Notes: a model not told the origin generated them from the sequence alone. A stretch of 38,935 bases of DNA from PALSA-1006 sp037140475 (GCA_037140475.1 JBAXEJ010000019.1:1-38935); one strand, 5' to 3'; shown: positions 1 through 8,281, counted from the stretch's first letter. Numbers and translations are program-made.

Positions 1-747
1 GCAAGAGCATATTCAAAGTTGAACGGCGATAGCAACAAAAACAAGATGAATGAATGGCTAAAAATCGCCGCAGACCTTGGCCACGAAGACGCGAAAACAA
101 AGCTCGGGAACGATAAGCGAAATGCAGAATGGAGCGAGCTTGAAAATTTCTCGTACACTAACAACGGCAAAAACGAAAGTTACCATTTCTTCTACAAATC
201 AGGCACTGTAGTAAATAAAGAAACAAAAACACAAAGTAGCACTTATACAACTGGCGTCGGTGAAAATAAGAGCGTGCAAACAAGGCACACATCGTGGCAA
301 GAAATTTCACTTAAAGATAGCGAAGAATATAAATTTACAGTTTCTCCTGACACGCCACTTACTATCAACTCAGGCACCGAGGTAGATGTAATTTATGCGG
401 GCAAAGGTGGTGAAGATGAAGGCTTCCCCGTGTTTATGATTGAAAGCGGTGGCGGAAAAAAATATGAAATTCGAGATAAAACTGCAGAACGTGTTCGAAA
501 TAGTTATGTTCAAACAGGCACATCGTTTACAGAGAAAATTATATCGCTGTTAGCATGGGTTATCATTTTCATTGCTGGTTTTATAGCGTCCTTTCCTGAT
601 GGTAGTGACCTCATATTTGCAGTCCCGATAACATTGCTTTACTTTAAATTTAAAGCTTATAAGGACAGATCAAATACAAAAGCTGCAGGGGAGGCTGCGC
701 TTGCAGCCCATCTTGATAAAATCGCCACCTATTTTCAGAAGCGATAA
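1..747 (+). CDS. Sel1-like repeat membrane protein, 5' end missing
   Basis: The reading frame is open from the first base of the window, so the true start lies outside it; a TTG at 19 is only an internal codon candidate. The first residues (EWLKIAADLGHEDAKTKLG) look like the end of a Sel1-type helical repeat, a protein-protein interaction module. The middle is polar and rich in beta-type sequence with no recognised domain. Two hydrophobic segments follow (about residues 178-196 and 200-212 counted from the TTG), then a short basic tail, so the protein is probably membrane-anchored. The function is unknown. It precedes a secreted DUF4116-like protein by 55 bases, but a shared role is not shown. 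Confidence 0.7.
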   Translation, partial: ARAYSKLNGDSNKNKMNEWLKIAADLGHEDAKTKLGNDKRNAEWSELENFSYTNNGKNESYHFFYKSGTVVNKETKTQSSTYTTGVGENKSVQTRHTSWQEISLKDSEEYKFTVSPDTPLTINSGTEVDVIYAGKGGEDEGFPVFMIESGGGKKYEIRDKTAERVRNSYVQTGTSFTEKIISLLAWVIIFIAGFIASFPDGSDLIFAVPITLLYFKFKAYKDRSNTKAAGEAALAAHLDKIATYFQKR

Positions 748-802
748 TTACTGATGTGTGTTCCATTAGGGGGCATTCGCCCCCTAATCCCGGAGCATAA
801 AA

Positions 803-1873
803 ATGCCACACCTCTTTACCTCACGCAAGCTCGTTTCTATCGCCGTTGCCTCGGCGCTAGCTTTGCCGTTATCCCCGCACGCTGAAACTTTTAGTTGCGA
901 GGATGTGTTCAAGCTGTCCGAAAACACGCAATTTAATCGCTCGGTATATGGCGGGCTAAATGTTCAAGATCGGCAGGTGATATTGGGCGTGGTGAGTCAG
1001 AATGGAAATAGCTTATATGATCTTCCTAGCGAGTTTCAGCAGGACAAGGAAATCGTTCTAGCCGCAGTGTATCAAAATGGATTGGCAGTGCGATATGCGG
1101 CGGATTCGCTAAAAGGTGATGTTGATATTGCAGCCACTGCTTTACGCAACAACGGATTGGCGCTTTCGTATTTAGCCGTTGATATTAAGAAAAATAAAGA
1201 CTTAGTGCTAATTGCGATGCAGCAAAATGGCTGTGCCCTGAAATTTGTCCATCGAACTCTGCTCAATGATCGGGATGTAGTAAGGGTCGCTGTCATGCAG
1301 AATGGTTCAGCGATCGACTATGCCGTCCCATCGATGAAGCACGATCCAAGATTGGTAGCGCTTGCTGATTACGATAAACCAAGGAATGGCATCGCAATAG
1401 AAACAACTCACCAAGTCCCCACGTTGAATTTCAATCAGGACATTTTCGGTGCAGTTGAAAATGCACTCTCAGCACATTTGATGGTGGCGCAGGCGAACTT
1501 GTTTGTTGAGCAGGCACACACCCGAGAAGAGCACGCAAGAGCAATGAACTCATTGAAACTGGCAGAAACATATCGGAAATTTTGGAAAATCAAATTAGCA
1601 GAAGCAAAAATACGCTTGCGAAAAAATCCGAATTTGTTGAAGGTCGCTTTACCTGAGGCAAAGCAACGCAATTACACCGCCAACCAATTACTCGCACGTG
1701 CAGAAAAGCCAAAAGAATTACGCATGATGTATGCTGAGCTGATTATGGCGGACGGTAACCATGAACAAGCACCACTGGCAAAGATGGATTATGCGAAAGA
1801 CTCTTGGCCTCAGATTTATCCAGAAGCTGAAGTGCTTCGCTACATTGAGCAGAATAGTAGTAAGTATAAGTAG
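803..1873 (+). CDS. Secreted DUF4116-repeat protein
   Basis: The 356-residue protein starts with a basic N-terminus and a hydrophobic stretch ending near PHAETFS, a plausible Sec signal peptide (about residues 1-27). Residues 60-190 contain four to five degenerate repeats of the form D-x-x-V-x-x-A-x-x-x-N-G-x-A-L/I-x-Y/F. These match my memory of DUF4116, a short repeat family of unknown function. The C-terminal half (about 215-310) is helical and charged. A start at 803 follows the sequence ggag at 792-795. A hairpin followed by T residues lies directly downstream, so the gene probably ends its own transcript. No enzymatic motif is visible. Confidence 0.75.
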   Translation: MPHLFTSRKLVSIAVASALALPLSPHAETFSCEDVFKLSENTQFNRSVYGGLNVQDRQVILGVVSQNGNSLYDLPSEFQQDKEIVLAAVYQNGLAVRYAADSLKGDVDIAATALRNNGLALSYLAVDIKKNKDLVLIAMQQNGCALKFVHRTLLNDRDVVRVAVMQNGSAIDYAVPSMKHDPRLVALADYDKPRNGIAIETTHQVPTLNFNQDIFGAVENALSAHLMVAQANLFVEQAHTREEHARAMNSLKLAETYRKFWKIKLAEAKIRLRKNPNLLKVALPEAKQRNYTANQLLARAEKPKELRMMYAELIMADGNHEQAPLAKMDYAKDSWPQIYPEAEVLRYIEQNSSKYK

Positions 1874-1889
1874 CGTTTTTAGATTTCAG

Positions 1890-1912
1890 AGCGCACTGTA
1901 GGGCGCTTTTTT
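1890..1912 (+). terminator. Putative intrinsic terminator after the DUF4116 gene
   Basis: A 5-bp stem (AGCGC at 1890-1894, GCGCT at 1903-1907) with an 8-base loop runs into six T residues (1907-1912). The stem is short, so strength is uncertain. Its position between the DUF4116 stop codon and the toxin-antitoxin pair is right for a terminator. Confidence 0.5.
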
Positions 1913-1967
1913 ATTCCCCTAGTTTTTTTTGTGCTAGACTATTCTTACTTTGTAAGAGGAGATGGTG

Positions 1968-2219
1968 ATGCTAACAGTAACTGTTTCAGATAAGGGGCAA
2001 GTCGTTATTCCTGTAGAAATACGCCGCCGCTTAGGCATTGCGCCTGGTTGCCAACTTGATTTTAGTTTGGAGGGGCATGTTATTCGTGCGGAGGTGAAGC
2101 GTCGAGTAGTTCAAACGAATGCCGAAGATGGATTTGGAATGTTGGTATGCAAACAGCCTGGCAAGCGTCGCCTTGCTGATTTTGATGTTGCTCTTGCGAT
2201 GCGTGAATCTGCAAAATGA
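1968..2219 (+). CDS. vapB: AbrB/MazE-fold antitoxin of a VapBC-type pair
   Basis: The 83-residue protein begins with the swapped-hairpin AbrB/SpoVT signature: VSDKGQVVIPVEIRRRLGI, then a G-x-x-L-x-F stretch. Such proteins bind operator DNA with the N-terminal half and wrap the toxin with the C-terminal half. An in-frame ATG lies at 1962, but the ribosome site AAGAGGA (1954-1960) is only 1 base from it. It is 7 bases from the ATG at 1968, so I chose 1968. The stop overlaps the toxin start by 4 bases (ATGA), which implies translational coupling. Autorepression by the VapBC complex is expected from the family. No operator palindrome was identified. Confidence 0.85.
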   Translation: MLTVTVSDKGQVVIPVEIRRRLGIAPGCQLDFSLEGHVIRAEVKRRVVQTNAEDGFGMLVCKQPGKRRLADFDVALAMRESAK

Positions 2220-2635
2220 TTGCACTTGATACCAATATTTTGGCGCGGTTCTATGTAGATGACCCAGCGGATAGTGAGTCTGCAAAACAGCGCCCGATTG
2301 CACATCGTCTAATAACGGAATCTGCACAGGTGTTTGTTCCGCTGACAGTGATTCTTGAACTTGAATGGGTGTTGCGAGCCTTTTATGGGTTTTCAGCTAA
2401 AGATTTTGTACGGGTTGTGGAGCATCTGCTGGGTCTGCCCAATGTTAGCGTAGAAGAATGGGCGCGGATTGCCGATGCTCTTGTGTTGCATGCGGATGGC
2501 CTAGATTTCGCTGACGCGTTGCATCTTTTAGCGAGTAGCCATTGCACAGCGTTGATGAGTTTTGATGACCGCCGTTTTGCCCGTCGTGCAAAACGTTTAG
2601 GGGTTGCACCAGAAGTTGTTGTGCCAGTGAAGTAA
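2216..2635 (+). CDS. vapC: PIN-domain toxin ribonuclease, VapC type
   Basis: The 139-residue protein is a typical PIN-domain toxin: D5-T-N near the N-terminus (MIALDTNIL), E48 in VILELEW, D97/D100 in GLDFADALHL and D117 in FDDRRF. This gives the full set of acidic residues that bind magnesium or manganese. VapC toxins cleave tRNA or rRNA, and the target here cannot be read from sequence. The gene overlaps the antitoxin by 4 bases. It is convergent with flgN, 58 bases away, so the pair sits at the very edge of the flagellar cluster. All catalytic residues are present and the toxin looks intact. Confidence 0.88.
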   Translation: MIALDTNILARFYVDDPADSESAKQRPIAHRLITESAQVFVPLTVILELEWVLRAFYGFSAKDFVRVVEHLLGLPNVSVEEWARIADALVLHADGLDFADALHLLASSHCTALMSFDDRRFARRAKRLGVAPEVVVPVK

Positions 2636-2649
2636 CGCTAGTGTGTTGC

Positions 2650-2673
2650 GAACAAATATTGAATGGTTTGTTC
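2650..2673. other. Inverted repeat between convergent vapC and flgN
   Basis: GAACAAA (2650-2656) and TTTGTTC (2667-2673) form a 7-bp stem with a 10-base loop in the 58-base gap between two convergent genes. There is no clear T tract on either strand, so a terminator role is only suggested by position. Confidence 0.35.
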
Positions 2674-2693
2674 TGAAATAAATTAACCCTAAA

Positions 2694-3161
2694 TCAGCCG
2701 CTACCCAGTGTGCGACCCGAAATCGGCAAGCTAGGCTGGCCATCGCGGCCATAAAGTGCGGTGGTGTTTTGAGCCGCACCGAGTAAGGCATTCAGCGCTT
2801 GTTGGTTGCTGCGAAGCTTGAGCTGAATGACTTCGCCATTGGTATGATTTAAGTGGTGCGCACGTGTAGCTAGCTCTCTCACTTCATCCCAAATTGCACT
2901 ACAGGTTGGTGCGTACTGTTTAATCCAAGCCGTGGTATCCAAGTTGGCAGTGTTTGGTGTCATTGCTTGACGTCGGCTAACGCCCATTTCAGCTAATTTG
3001 TGTGCAGACTGAGTTTTAGTTTCTGCGAAAGTCAGCAGCGGCTCGACATCAGATTCCAGCAATACCTGTTGTTCTTTTTCGAGTAAAACGACAAAAGCGT
3101 GCAACGCGGCACGCTCTTCATTTAGTTTGATCAGTAAATCTGAAGCGAGGTTATTGCTCAA
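2694..3161 (-). CDS. flgN: Flagellar export chaperone FlgN
   Basis: This 155-residue, mostly helical protein matches FlgN in length, in the heptad-like N-terminal region (residues 5-60: LLIKLNEERAALHAFVVLLEKEQ) and in gene order. FlgN is the cytosolic chaperone that keeps the hook-filament junction proteins FlgK and FlgL unfolded and delivers them to the flagellar export apparatus. Its clients are encoded about 9-12 kb away on the other strand. The start overlaps the flgM stop by 4 bases, so the two are translationally coupled and share the sigma-28 promoter upstream of flgM. Confidence 0.9.
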   Translation of the reverse strand: MSNNLASDLLIKLNEERAALHAFVVLLEKEQQVLLESDVEPLLTFAETKTQSAHKLAEMGVSRRQAMTPNTANLDTTAWIKQYAPTCSAIWDEVRELATRAHHLNHTNGEVIQLKLRSNQQALNALLGAAQNTTALYGRDGQPSLPISGRTLGSG

Positions 3162-3466
3162 CTTTGGCTCGCGCTAATCATATCTTCCACGTTATTGATC
3201 AATCCGTCAGCGATCGCTCCAGAGTTAATCTGAAAGCGTCCTTCGCTAATCGCCAATTTAAGTTCGGCAACTCGCTTGGAATCTACCGTTGGCGCATCTG
3301 CCATGCTTGCCTCCATGCTACGAAGTTGGCTGTTAGTGGAGCTGAGGCTCACATTCACGCCTTCTGGCGCAGGTTGCGACTGTGACGTCTTTGCCTGTGC
3401 TACACGTGCCGCTGACTCACTAGCGGCTGAAGGGGGTAAAGAACTATTACTTTTTTCGATTTTCAT
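3158..3466 (-). CDS. flgM: Negative regulator of flagellin synthesis (anti-sigma-28 factor) FlgM
   Basis: The 102-residue protein has the expected disordered Ser/Ala/Gln-rich N-terminal half. The conserved sigma-binding C-terminal half follows (VDSKRVAELKLAISEGRFQI, then a NNVEDMI helix). FlgM holds sigma-28 (FliA) inactive until the hook is finished, then leaves through the export channel. A GTG at 3475 is in frame, but AAAGGTG (3473-3479) is a good ribosome site 6-7 bases upstream of the ATG at 3466, so I chose the ATG. A near-consensus sigma-28 promoter lies 34 bases upstream, giving the usual feedback loop. Confidence 0.93.
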   Translation of the reverse strand: MKIEKSNSSLPPSAASESAARVAQAKTSQSQPAPEGVNVSLSSTNSQLRSMEASMADAPTVDSKRVAELKLAISEGRFQINSGAIADGLINNVEDMISASQS

Positions 3467-3500
3467 TTGAATCACCTTTTAACTGTCTTGGTCATGTACT

Positions 3501-3527
3501 ACATCGGCAGCGTCTGGCAAAACTTTA
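3501..3527 (-). promoter_or_regulatory. Sigma-28 (FliA) promoter for flgMN
   Basis: Read on the minus strand, TAAAGTTT (3520-3527) is followed by an 11-base spacer and GCCGATGT (3501-3508). The enterobacterial class-3 consensus is TAAAGTTT-N11-GCCGATAA, so 14 of 16 positions match, with the exact spacer length. It sits just upstream of the flgM ribosome site. Confidence 0.88.
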
Positions 3528-3601
3528 GGGCTTTTTTGCAATTAATCCAAATATTTTTTGACTAATTATCAACCTATTGTTTATATTGACTAATAAAAAC
3601 G

Positions 3602-4279
3602 CTATCGGACTTCAACCACGCCGCTTTGTCCCGCGATGCCGGTAATGACCTGGCCGGAGGGCGTCTTTACCTGTACCGACTGACCTTCTGCCGCGTTATT
3701 GAGTGCCTGTCCAGCACTACGAAGTGAAAAACCTTGTTTTTCGACAGCGAGTTGCACGGTTTGGCCTTGTGTTACCGCGTAGGGTGGCCGCAGCATTTCC
3801 TGTTTTAAAATTTGTCCGGCACCAATGCTAAACTTGAGCACCTTTCCAACCAATTGATTTTCTTCAGTAATAATGCCTTGCTGATTGAGCTCTCCGAGCT
3901 GGCTATTAAAGTCTCCCATACGCACGGTTTGCCCTTGTTGAAGCGGTTTGCTCGAAACGAACAAGTTGACAGTGATAATGATGGTAGTTGGTACGAATAA
4001 TGACCAGCTATTTTTATCATTGCAGCGCACGCCGATAGTGGTTTTCCCAATTAACTGACTCCCCGTTGGAAGAAAAGCTTCTACTTGAGTGCAGGCAGCC
4101 AAAGCCAGGCGAGGGTCAATGTCTGAGACCCTAATCGCCACCTTACCCGGCATGGATGGGGCTTTGTTTTGAATGAATTCTTTTACCACGCGCTTGATTT
4201 CGACGTGGCTTTGCATTTCTGCCGTGCAAGTGGCCGGCAAAAATAAAAGACTGAGTAAAGCAACGAGGCTTATTTTCAT
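3602..4279 (-). CDS. flgA: Flagellar P-ring assembly chaperone FlgA
   Basis: The 225-residue protein has a cleavable signal peptide (MKISLVALLSLLFLPATCTA) and a C-terminal SAF/ChapFlgA region (about residues 100-225). That region includes the family patterns QGQTVRMGD and a terminal G-Q-S-G-V-V-E-V. FlgA is a periplasmic chaperone that helps FlgI form the P ring in the peptidoglycan layer. It reads away from flgB across a 139-base divergent region and is followed, 135 bases on, by flgM and flgN on the same strand. This is the usual betaproteobacterial flgA-flgM-flgN order. Both flgA and flgB promoters must lie in the divergent region, but I could not assign them. Confidence 0.92.
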   Translation of the reverse strand: MKISLVALLSLLFLPATCTAEMQSHVEIKRVVKEFIQNKAPSMPGKVAIRVSDIDPRLALAACTQVEAFLPTGSQLIGKTTIGVRCNDKNSWSLFVPTTIIITVNLFVSSKPLQQGQTVRMGDFNSQLGELNQQGIITEENQLVGKVLKFSIGAGQILKQEMLRPPYAVTQGQTVQLAVEKQGFSLRSAGQALNNAAEGQSVQVKTPSGQVITGIAGQSGVVEVR

Positions 4280-4418
4280 GGCGGTATTGTCACGCTACGG
4301 AGATTTGTCTAAGAGGTGAAATAACATGTTTTTCACCCGCTAATTGAAGGATGCCCAAAACCTACTGTGATTATTATGCACGACATGGACGTAGGAAGGA
4401 TGCGAGAGGTGGGCAATA

Positions 4419-4823
4419 ATGACTAGCAGAATTGACAGCATGTACCAATTTCATCAGGCAGCGCTGAATTTACGCGCGGCTCGCCAAGAATTGATCGCGT
4501 CTAACATTGCCAACGCGGATACACCTAACTACAAGGCAAAAGACATTGATTTCGCCAGTGCGCTGCAAGGGGCGATTTCTGAAGCCGGGCCAAAATTACA
4601 ACTCGCGACGACTGCGGGCAATCACTTAGGAGAGGGTAGCGGCGAATCTGTGATGGGTTCGCCTGTGCTGTATCGCGGAGCTGTGCAGCCCAGCGCAGAC
4701 GGCAACACGGTGGATATGGATGTGGAGCGCGCACAGTTTGCGGATAACGCCTTGCGCTATGAGGCTAGCGTGCGCTTCATTAGTGATAAAACAAAAGACG
4801 TATTGGCGGCCTTACAAGGCTAG
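4419..4823 (+). CDS. flgB: Flagellar proximal rod protein FlgB
   Basis: At 134 residues it has the usual length. It carries the rod-protein N-terminal pattern (QELIASNIANADTPNYKAKDIDF) shared by axial flagellar proteins, and an amphipathic C-terminal helix needed for axial assembly. FlgB builds the proximal rod next to the MS ring and is exported through the flagellar secretion apparatus without a cleaved signal. The ribosome site is GAGAGGTG at 4404-4411. It is the first gene of the long rightward cluster and is 22 bases from flgC. Confidence 0.95.
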   Translation: MTSRIDSMYQFHQAALNLRAARQELIASNIANADTPNYKAKDIDFASALQGAISEAGPKLQLATTAGNHLGEGSGESVMGSPVLYRGAVQPSADGNTVDMDVERAQFADNALRYEASVRFISDKTKDVLAALQG

Positions 4824-4845
4824 TTGAATATAAGAGGTAATTATC

Positions 4846-5250
4846 ATGTCACTCTTTAATATCTTTAACATTGCCGGTTCCGGCATGACTGCGCAATCGC
4901 AGCGCTTGAACGTGGTGGCGAGCAACTTGGCTAATGCGGAAAGCACCACGGGGCCAGATGGCAAGCCGTATGTAGCCAAACAGGTGGTGTTTACCTCTAC
5001 TTCGTTTTCTGGGCAGCCAGGCGAGGGGGTGAGAGTAGCCTCCATCGTGAACGATGCGTCGCCGATGAAAATGGTGTACGACCCGAAACACCCGATGGCA
5101 GATGAAAAAGGCTATGTGACCATGCCAAATGTGAATCCAGTTGATGAGATGGTCAATATGATTTCCGCCTCACGCTCGTATCAAAATAACGTGGATGTGA
5201 TGAACACATCCAAAGCATTGTTACTTAAAACACTTGCCATCGGGCAATAA
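4846..5250 (+). CDS. flgC: Flagellar proximal rod protein FlgC
   Basis: The 134-residue protein has the axial-protein start (FNIAGSGMTAQSQRLNVVASNLANAES) and the FlgC end (VNPVDEMVNMISASRSYQNN followed by a helix). It forms part of the proximal rod with FlgB and FlgF. The AGAGGT ribosome site sits about 9 bases before the ATG. flgD follows after 11 bases, consistent with one transcript. Confidence 0.95.
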   Translation: MSLFNIFNIAGSGMTAQSQRLNVVASNLANAESTTGPDGKPYVAKQVVFTSTSFSGQPGEGVRVASIVNDASPMKMVYDPKHPMADEKGYVTMPNVNPVDEMVNMISASRSYQNNVDVMNTSKALLLKTLAIGQ

Positions 5251-5261
5251 GGAGAAGAGTC

Positions 5262-6029
5262 ATGGTTAATTCCGTTCAAGGGCCAAATTCGTTAGGGGCA
5301 ACTCCGCCAACACCAAGTGCGGCAAATCCATCGCCTGCTATGGGAAAGCCAGCTGCACCAGCGTCAGCGGCAGGAGCAGCGCCAGCTACGGGTGCGGCAA
5401 AATCATCCGCGAACGCAGTAAGCGATGCCACGGGCTCCGCCGCGAATACGCAAGATCGCTTCCTGAAATTGCTGGTGACACAGATGAAGAATCAAGACCC
5501 GCTTAATCCGATGGATAACGCGCAGGTCACCTCACAAATGGCACAGCTCAGTACGGTTAGCGGTATCGATAAAATTAACGCCACATTAAAAGCGCTGAGC
5601 GACAACATGTCTGCGGGGCAGTCGATGTCGGCAACCAGCATGATTGGTCGTGGTGCGTTGGTGCCAGGTTCGAGTGTGGAGCTAAAAGAGGGCAAGGGCT
5701 TGGCGGGTGTTGATCTCGTACAAAGTGCCGATGCCGTGAAAGTGCAAATTAAGGATGGTGCAAACAATATCGTTCGCACCATACAAATGGGCGCACAAAA
5801 ACAAGGTGTCATTCCATTGGCATGGGATGGCAAAAATGACATGGGGGACGATTTACCTGATGGCCCTTACAAGATCTCTGCTGAGTTTGTGTCCGGTGAC
5901 AAGACTGAGCCAGCGAAGACTTTGGCCTTCGGCATGGTTAATGGAGTAGTGCCGGGTTCGGCGGGCGCAAAATTGGATGTGAGCGGCTTGGGTAGTTATA
6001 ACCTGGCAGACGTTAAACAAGTTGTGTAA
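5262..6029 (+). CDS. flgD: Flagellar hook cap protein FlgD
   Basis: The 255-residue protein has a long low-complexity Ala/Pro/Ser N-terminus (about residues 10-60). The FlgD core then follows: QDRFLKLLVTQMKNQDPLNPMDN and QVTSQMAQLSTVSGI. The C-terminal FlgD-Ig/Tudor-like region contains LAWDGKNDMGDDLPDGPYK. FlgD caps the growing hook and is needed for FlgE polymerisation, and is then replaced by FlgK. The Ala/Pro-rich insertion is longer than in enteric FlgD (about 230 residues). GGAG precedes the ATG. Confidence 0.94.
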   Translation: MVNSVQGPNSLGATPPTPSAANPSPAMGKPAAPASAAGAAPATGAAKSSANAVSDATGSAANTQDRFLKLLVTQMKNQDPLNPMDNAQVTSQMAQLSTVSGIDKINATLKALSDNMSAGQSMSATSMIGRGALVPGSSVELKEGKGLAGVDLVQSADAVKVQIKDGANNIVRTIQMGAQKQGVIPLAWDGKNDMGDDLPDGPYKISAEFVSGDKTEPAKTLAFGMVNGVVPGSAGAKLDVSGLGSYNLADVKQVV

Positions 6030-6037
6030 TGCAAGCG

Positions 6038-6061
6038 GTCACCACCCAGCACGGGTGTGAC
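6038..6061 (+). other. Intercistronic hairpin between flgD and flgE
   Basis: GTCAC (6038-6042), a one-base bulge and ACCC (6044-6047) pair with GGGT (6053-6056) and GTGAC (6057-6061) around a 5-base loop, giving 9 base pairs. No T tract follows and the flgE ribosome site (AAAGGAG) comes shortly after. It therefore looks like an mRNA stability or processing element rather than a terminator. Confidence 0.5.
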
Positions 6062-6087
6062 GTTCAAGCTAAACAAAGGAGAACATC

Positions 6088-7434
6088 ATGGGCTTTCAAC
6101 AAGGACTCAGCGGACTAAACTCAGCAGCTAAGAATTTGGACGTGATCGGTAACAACGTTGCGAACGCTAACACTGTTGGTTTTAAATTATCGCAAGCGCA
6201 GTTCTCTGATGTGTATGCCAGCTCGGTTGGTGGCTCCGCAGGAACCGTCGCCGGTATTGGTACAAAATTAGCGACGATTGCGCAGCAATTTTCTCAAGGC
6301 AATATCACGGCCAGTAACAATGCGCTTGATACCGCGATTAGCGGACAAGGTTTCTTTCAGCTAGGTACAACCGTCAGCACGGCACCGCAGTACTACACTC
6401 GCAATGGACAATTTCAGCTTGATAGTGAAGGTTTTATTGTGACCAGTGAGGGTATGCGCTTGTTTGGAGTTGATCATTCAGGTGTGCCAGGGCCATTGCA
6501 AATTCCAACGACACAAATTCCTGCGCGTGCAACCGGCACTTCAGATCGCCCTAATATTTTGGTTGGTTTGAACGTGGATGCTCGCGGCAAAGTAACCGCT
6601 GAACCCGCGGACACAGGCCTTACCGCGACTGTGCCGCCAGGCCCAGCAGGATCGTTCCGTTTTAACCAAGCCGATCCTTCAACTTACAACAACTCAACAT
6701 CGACCACGATCTATGACAGTTTGGGTAACCCGCACGTTGCGACCTTGTATTTCCAAAAATCTGAGCCAACCGTTGGTGTCAACAAGTGGAATGTATTCTT
6801 AACGATTGATAACCAAATTCAGCCTGCGCAAGCCGCAGCAACCGTGCCGTTGAGTGCGGTGCCGATCGGCGCAGGTTTGCCTTTTGACACCACGGGTAAA
6901 TTGCCTAAAGGCACATTGCTTGCGATGTCACAGGCATTTACTCCGCCGATGTCGACCGCGCCTGGCGGCGGTATTGCAGCGGCAGCAGACCCTATGACAC
7001 TGACTTTCGACTTCTCGGATAGTACGCAATACGGTTCCGCATTTGGTGTGAGTTCGATGGTGCAAGATGGTTACACAACGGGTATGCCAAGCGGATTTAA
7101 CATCAGCCCAGACGGTACAATTTTGGGGCGTTATACCAATGGTCAGTCAGCAAAATTAGGACAAGTAACCATTGCCAACTTCTCCAATCCGCAAGGTTTG
7201 CAACCCTTGGGGAATAACCGTTGGGCGCCTACTTCGACAGCGGGTACGCCCTTGCCGGGTACGCCAGGTACGGCGAGTTTGGGCGTGCTGACCTCAGGTG
7301 CAGTAGAAGATGCGAACGTCGATTTGACGGGTGAGCTAGTGAACATGATTGTGGCGCAACGAGTCTATCAAGCGAACGCGCAATCGATTAAGACACAGGA
7401 CGCCGTGTTGCAGACGATTACCAACTTGCGTTAA
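6088..7434 (+). CDS. flgE: Flagellar hook protein FlgE
   Basis: The 448-residue protein starts with the hook-protein signature (GFQQGLSGLNSAAKNLDVIGNNVANANTVGFK, split here only by description). It ends with VDLTGELVNMIVAQRVYQAN and a terminal axial helix. FlgE polymerises into the curved hook that acts as universal joint between rod and filament. It is somewhat longer than enteric FlgE (about 400), with the extra length in the surface-exposed middle part. AAAGGAG lies 7-8 bases upstream of the ATG. Confidence 0.95.
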   Translation: MGFQQGLSGLNSAAKNLDVIGNNVANANTVGFKLSQAQFSDVYASSVGGSAGTVAGIGTKLATIAQQFSQGNITASNNALDTAISGQGFFQLGTTVSTAPQYYTRNGQFQLDSEGFIVTSEGMRLFGVDHSGVPGPLQIPTTQIPARATGTSDRPNILVGLNVDARGKVTAEPADTGLTATVPPGPAGSFRFNQADPSTYNNSTSTTIYDSLGNPHVATLYFQKSEPTVGVNKWNVFLTIDNQIQPAQAAATVPLSAVPIGAGLPFDTTGKLPKGTLLAMSQAFTPPMSTAPGGGIAAAADPMTLTFDFSDSTQYGSAFGVSSMVQDGYTTGMPSGFNISPDGTILGRYTNGQSAKLGQVTIANFSNPQGLQPLGNNRWAPTSTAGTPLPGTPGTASLGVLTSGAVEDANVDLTGELVNMIVAQRVYQANAQSIKTQDAVLQTITNLR

Positions 7435-7448
7435 CAGTGAGTCGTAGC

Positions 7449-7464
7449 TCGGGTTTCAACCCGA
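7449..7464 (+). other. Intercistronic hairpin between flgE and flgF
   Basis: TCGGGTT (7449-7455) and AACCCGA (7458-7464) form a perfect 7-bp stem with a TC centre in the 51-base flgE-flgF gap. No T tract follows, and the flgF ribosome site AGGGAGG lies just downstream. This is the second gap in this cluster with a compact hairpin. Confidence 0.5.
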
Positions 7465-7485
7465 CAAGAAGCTAGGGAGGGCAAC

Positions 7486-8229
7486 ATGGACAGACTAATC
7501 TACACCGCAATGACAGGAGCTTCGCATATCCTGCAGCAGCAAGCTGCGGTATCGGAGAATCTGGCCAATAACAATACACCTGGTTTTCGGGCGGCGATTA
7601 ATACGTTCCGAGCTGTACCTCTTGAGGGTGATGGTTTAGCCACGCGCGTTTTTGTGGTGGATTCCACAGCGGGCGCCGACTTTACGCCGGGGGCAATGCA
7701 GCCAACGGGCCGCGATCTCGATTTGGCGATTGATGGCAAAGGTTGGATTGCGGTACAAGCACCTGACGGCAAAGAGTCTTACACCAGGAACGGTAGTTTT
7801 CAAACCACCGCGAATGGCGTGTTGCAAACGCGCAGTGGCTTAAATGTACTAGGTGATAACGGCATCATCACTTTGCCTCCAAATACCGAAGTCACCATCG
7901 CTAAAGACGGCACGATCTCTACAGTGCCGACTGGCAACCGACCTGCGGCAGTAGTAACGGTGGGACGAATTAAATTAACTAATCCACCCGAAGATCAAAT
8001 GGTGCGCGGCGAAGATGGCATGTTTCGCACGAAGGATGGCAATAATGCAGAGGCCGATGGCAAGGTCACGGTGATGGTCGGCAACTTGGAAAGCAGTAAC
8101 GTCAATGCGGTCGAAGCGATGGTCAATATGATTACGCTTGCGCGGCAATTTGATACGCAAATGAAGATGCTTCAAACGGCAGATAACAATGCTAAGTCAG
8201 CGAGCCAGCTTTTGAATATTAATGCTTAA
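7486..8229 (+). CDS. flgF: Flagellar proximal rod protein FlgF
   Basis: The 247-residue protein begins MDRLIYTAMTGASHILQQQA, the usual FlgF start, followed by the axial ENLANNNTPGFRA motif. It ends with AVEAMVNMITLARQFDTQMKM, the conserved rod/hook C-terminal pattern. It belongs to the proximal rod between FlgC and the distal rod protein FlgG. A strong AGGGAGG site precedes the ATG. In most bacteria flgG follows within a few tens of bases. Here 433 bases of structured non-coding DNA intervene. Confidence 0.95.
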   Translation: MDRLIYTAMTGASHILQQQAAVSENLANNNTPGFRAAINTFRAVPLEGDGLATRVFVVDSTAGADFTPGAMQPTGRDLDLAIDGKGWIAVQAPDGKESYTRNGSFQTTANGVLQTRSGLNVLGDNGIITLPPNTEVTIAKDGTISTVPTGNRPAAVVTVGRIKLTNPPEDQMVRGEDGMFRTKDGNNAEADGKVTVMVGNLESSNVNAVEAMVNMITLARQFDTQMKMLQTADNNAKSASQLLNINA

Positions 8230-8281
8230 ATTTAGCTAAAACCTAAAATGTATAAAGGCGAAAAGCTATCCACATAACCAG

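Noticed and set aside
2216..2635. VapBC as part of a larger defence island
   Set aside because: Neighbours are a DUF4116-like secreted protein and the flagellar cluster; no other defence genes are present, so it is treated as an ordinary toxin-antitoxin pair.
4031..4038. GCCGATAG inside flgA as a third sigma-28 -10 element
   Set aside because: No TAAA element lies at the right distance and the site is within coding sequence pointing antisense.
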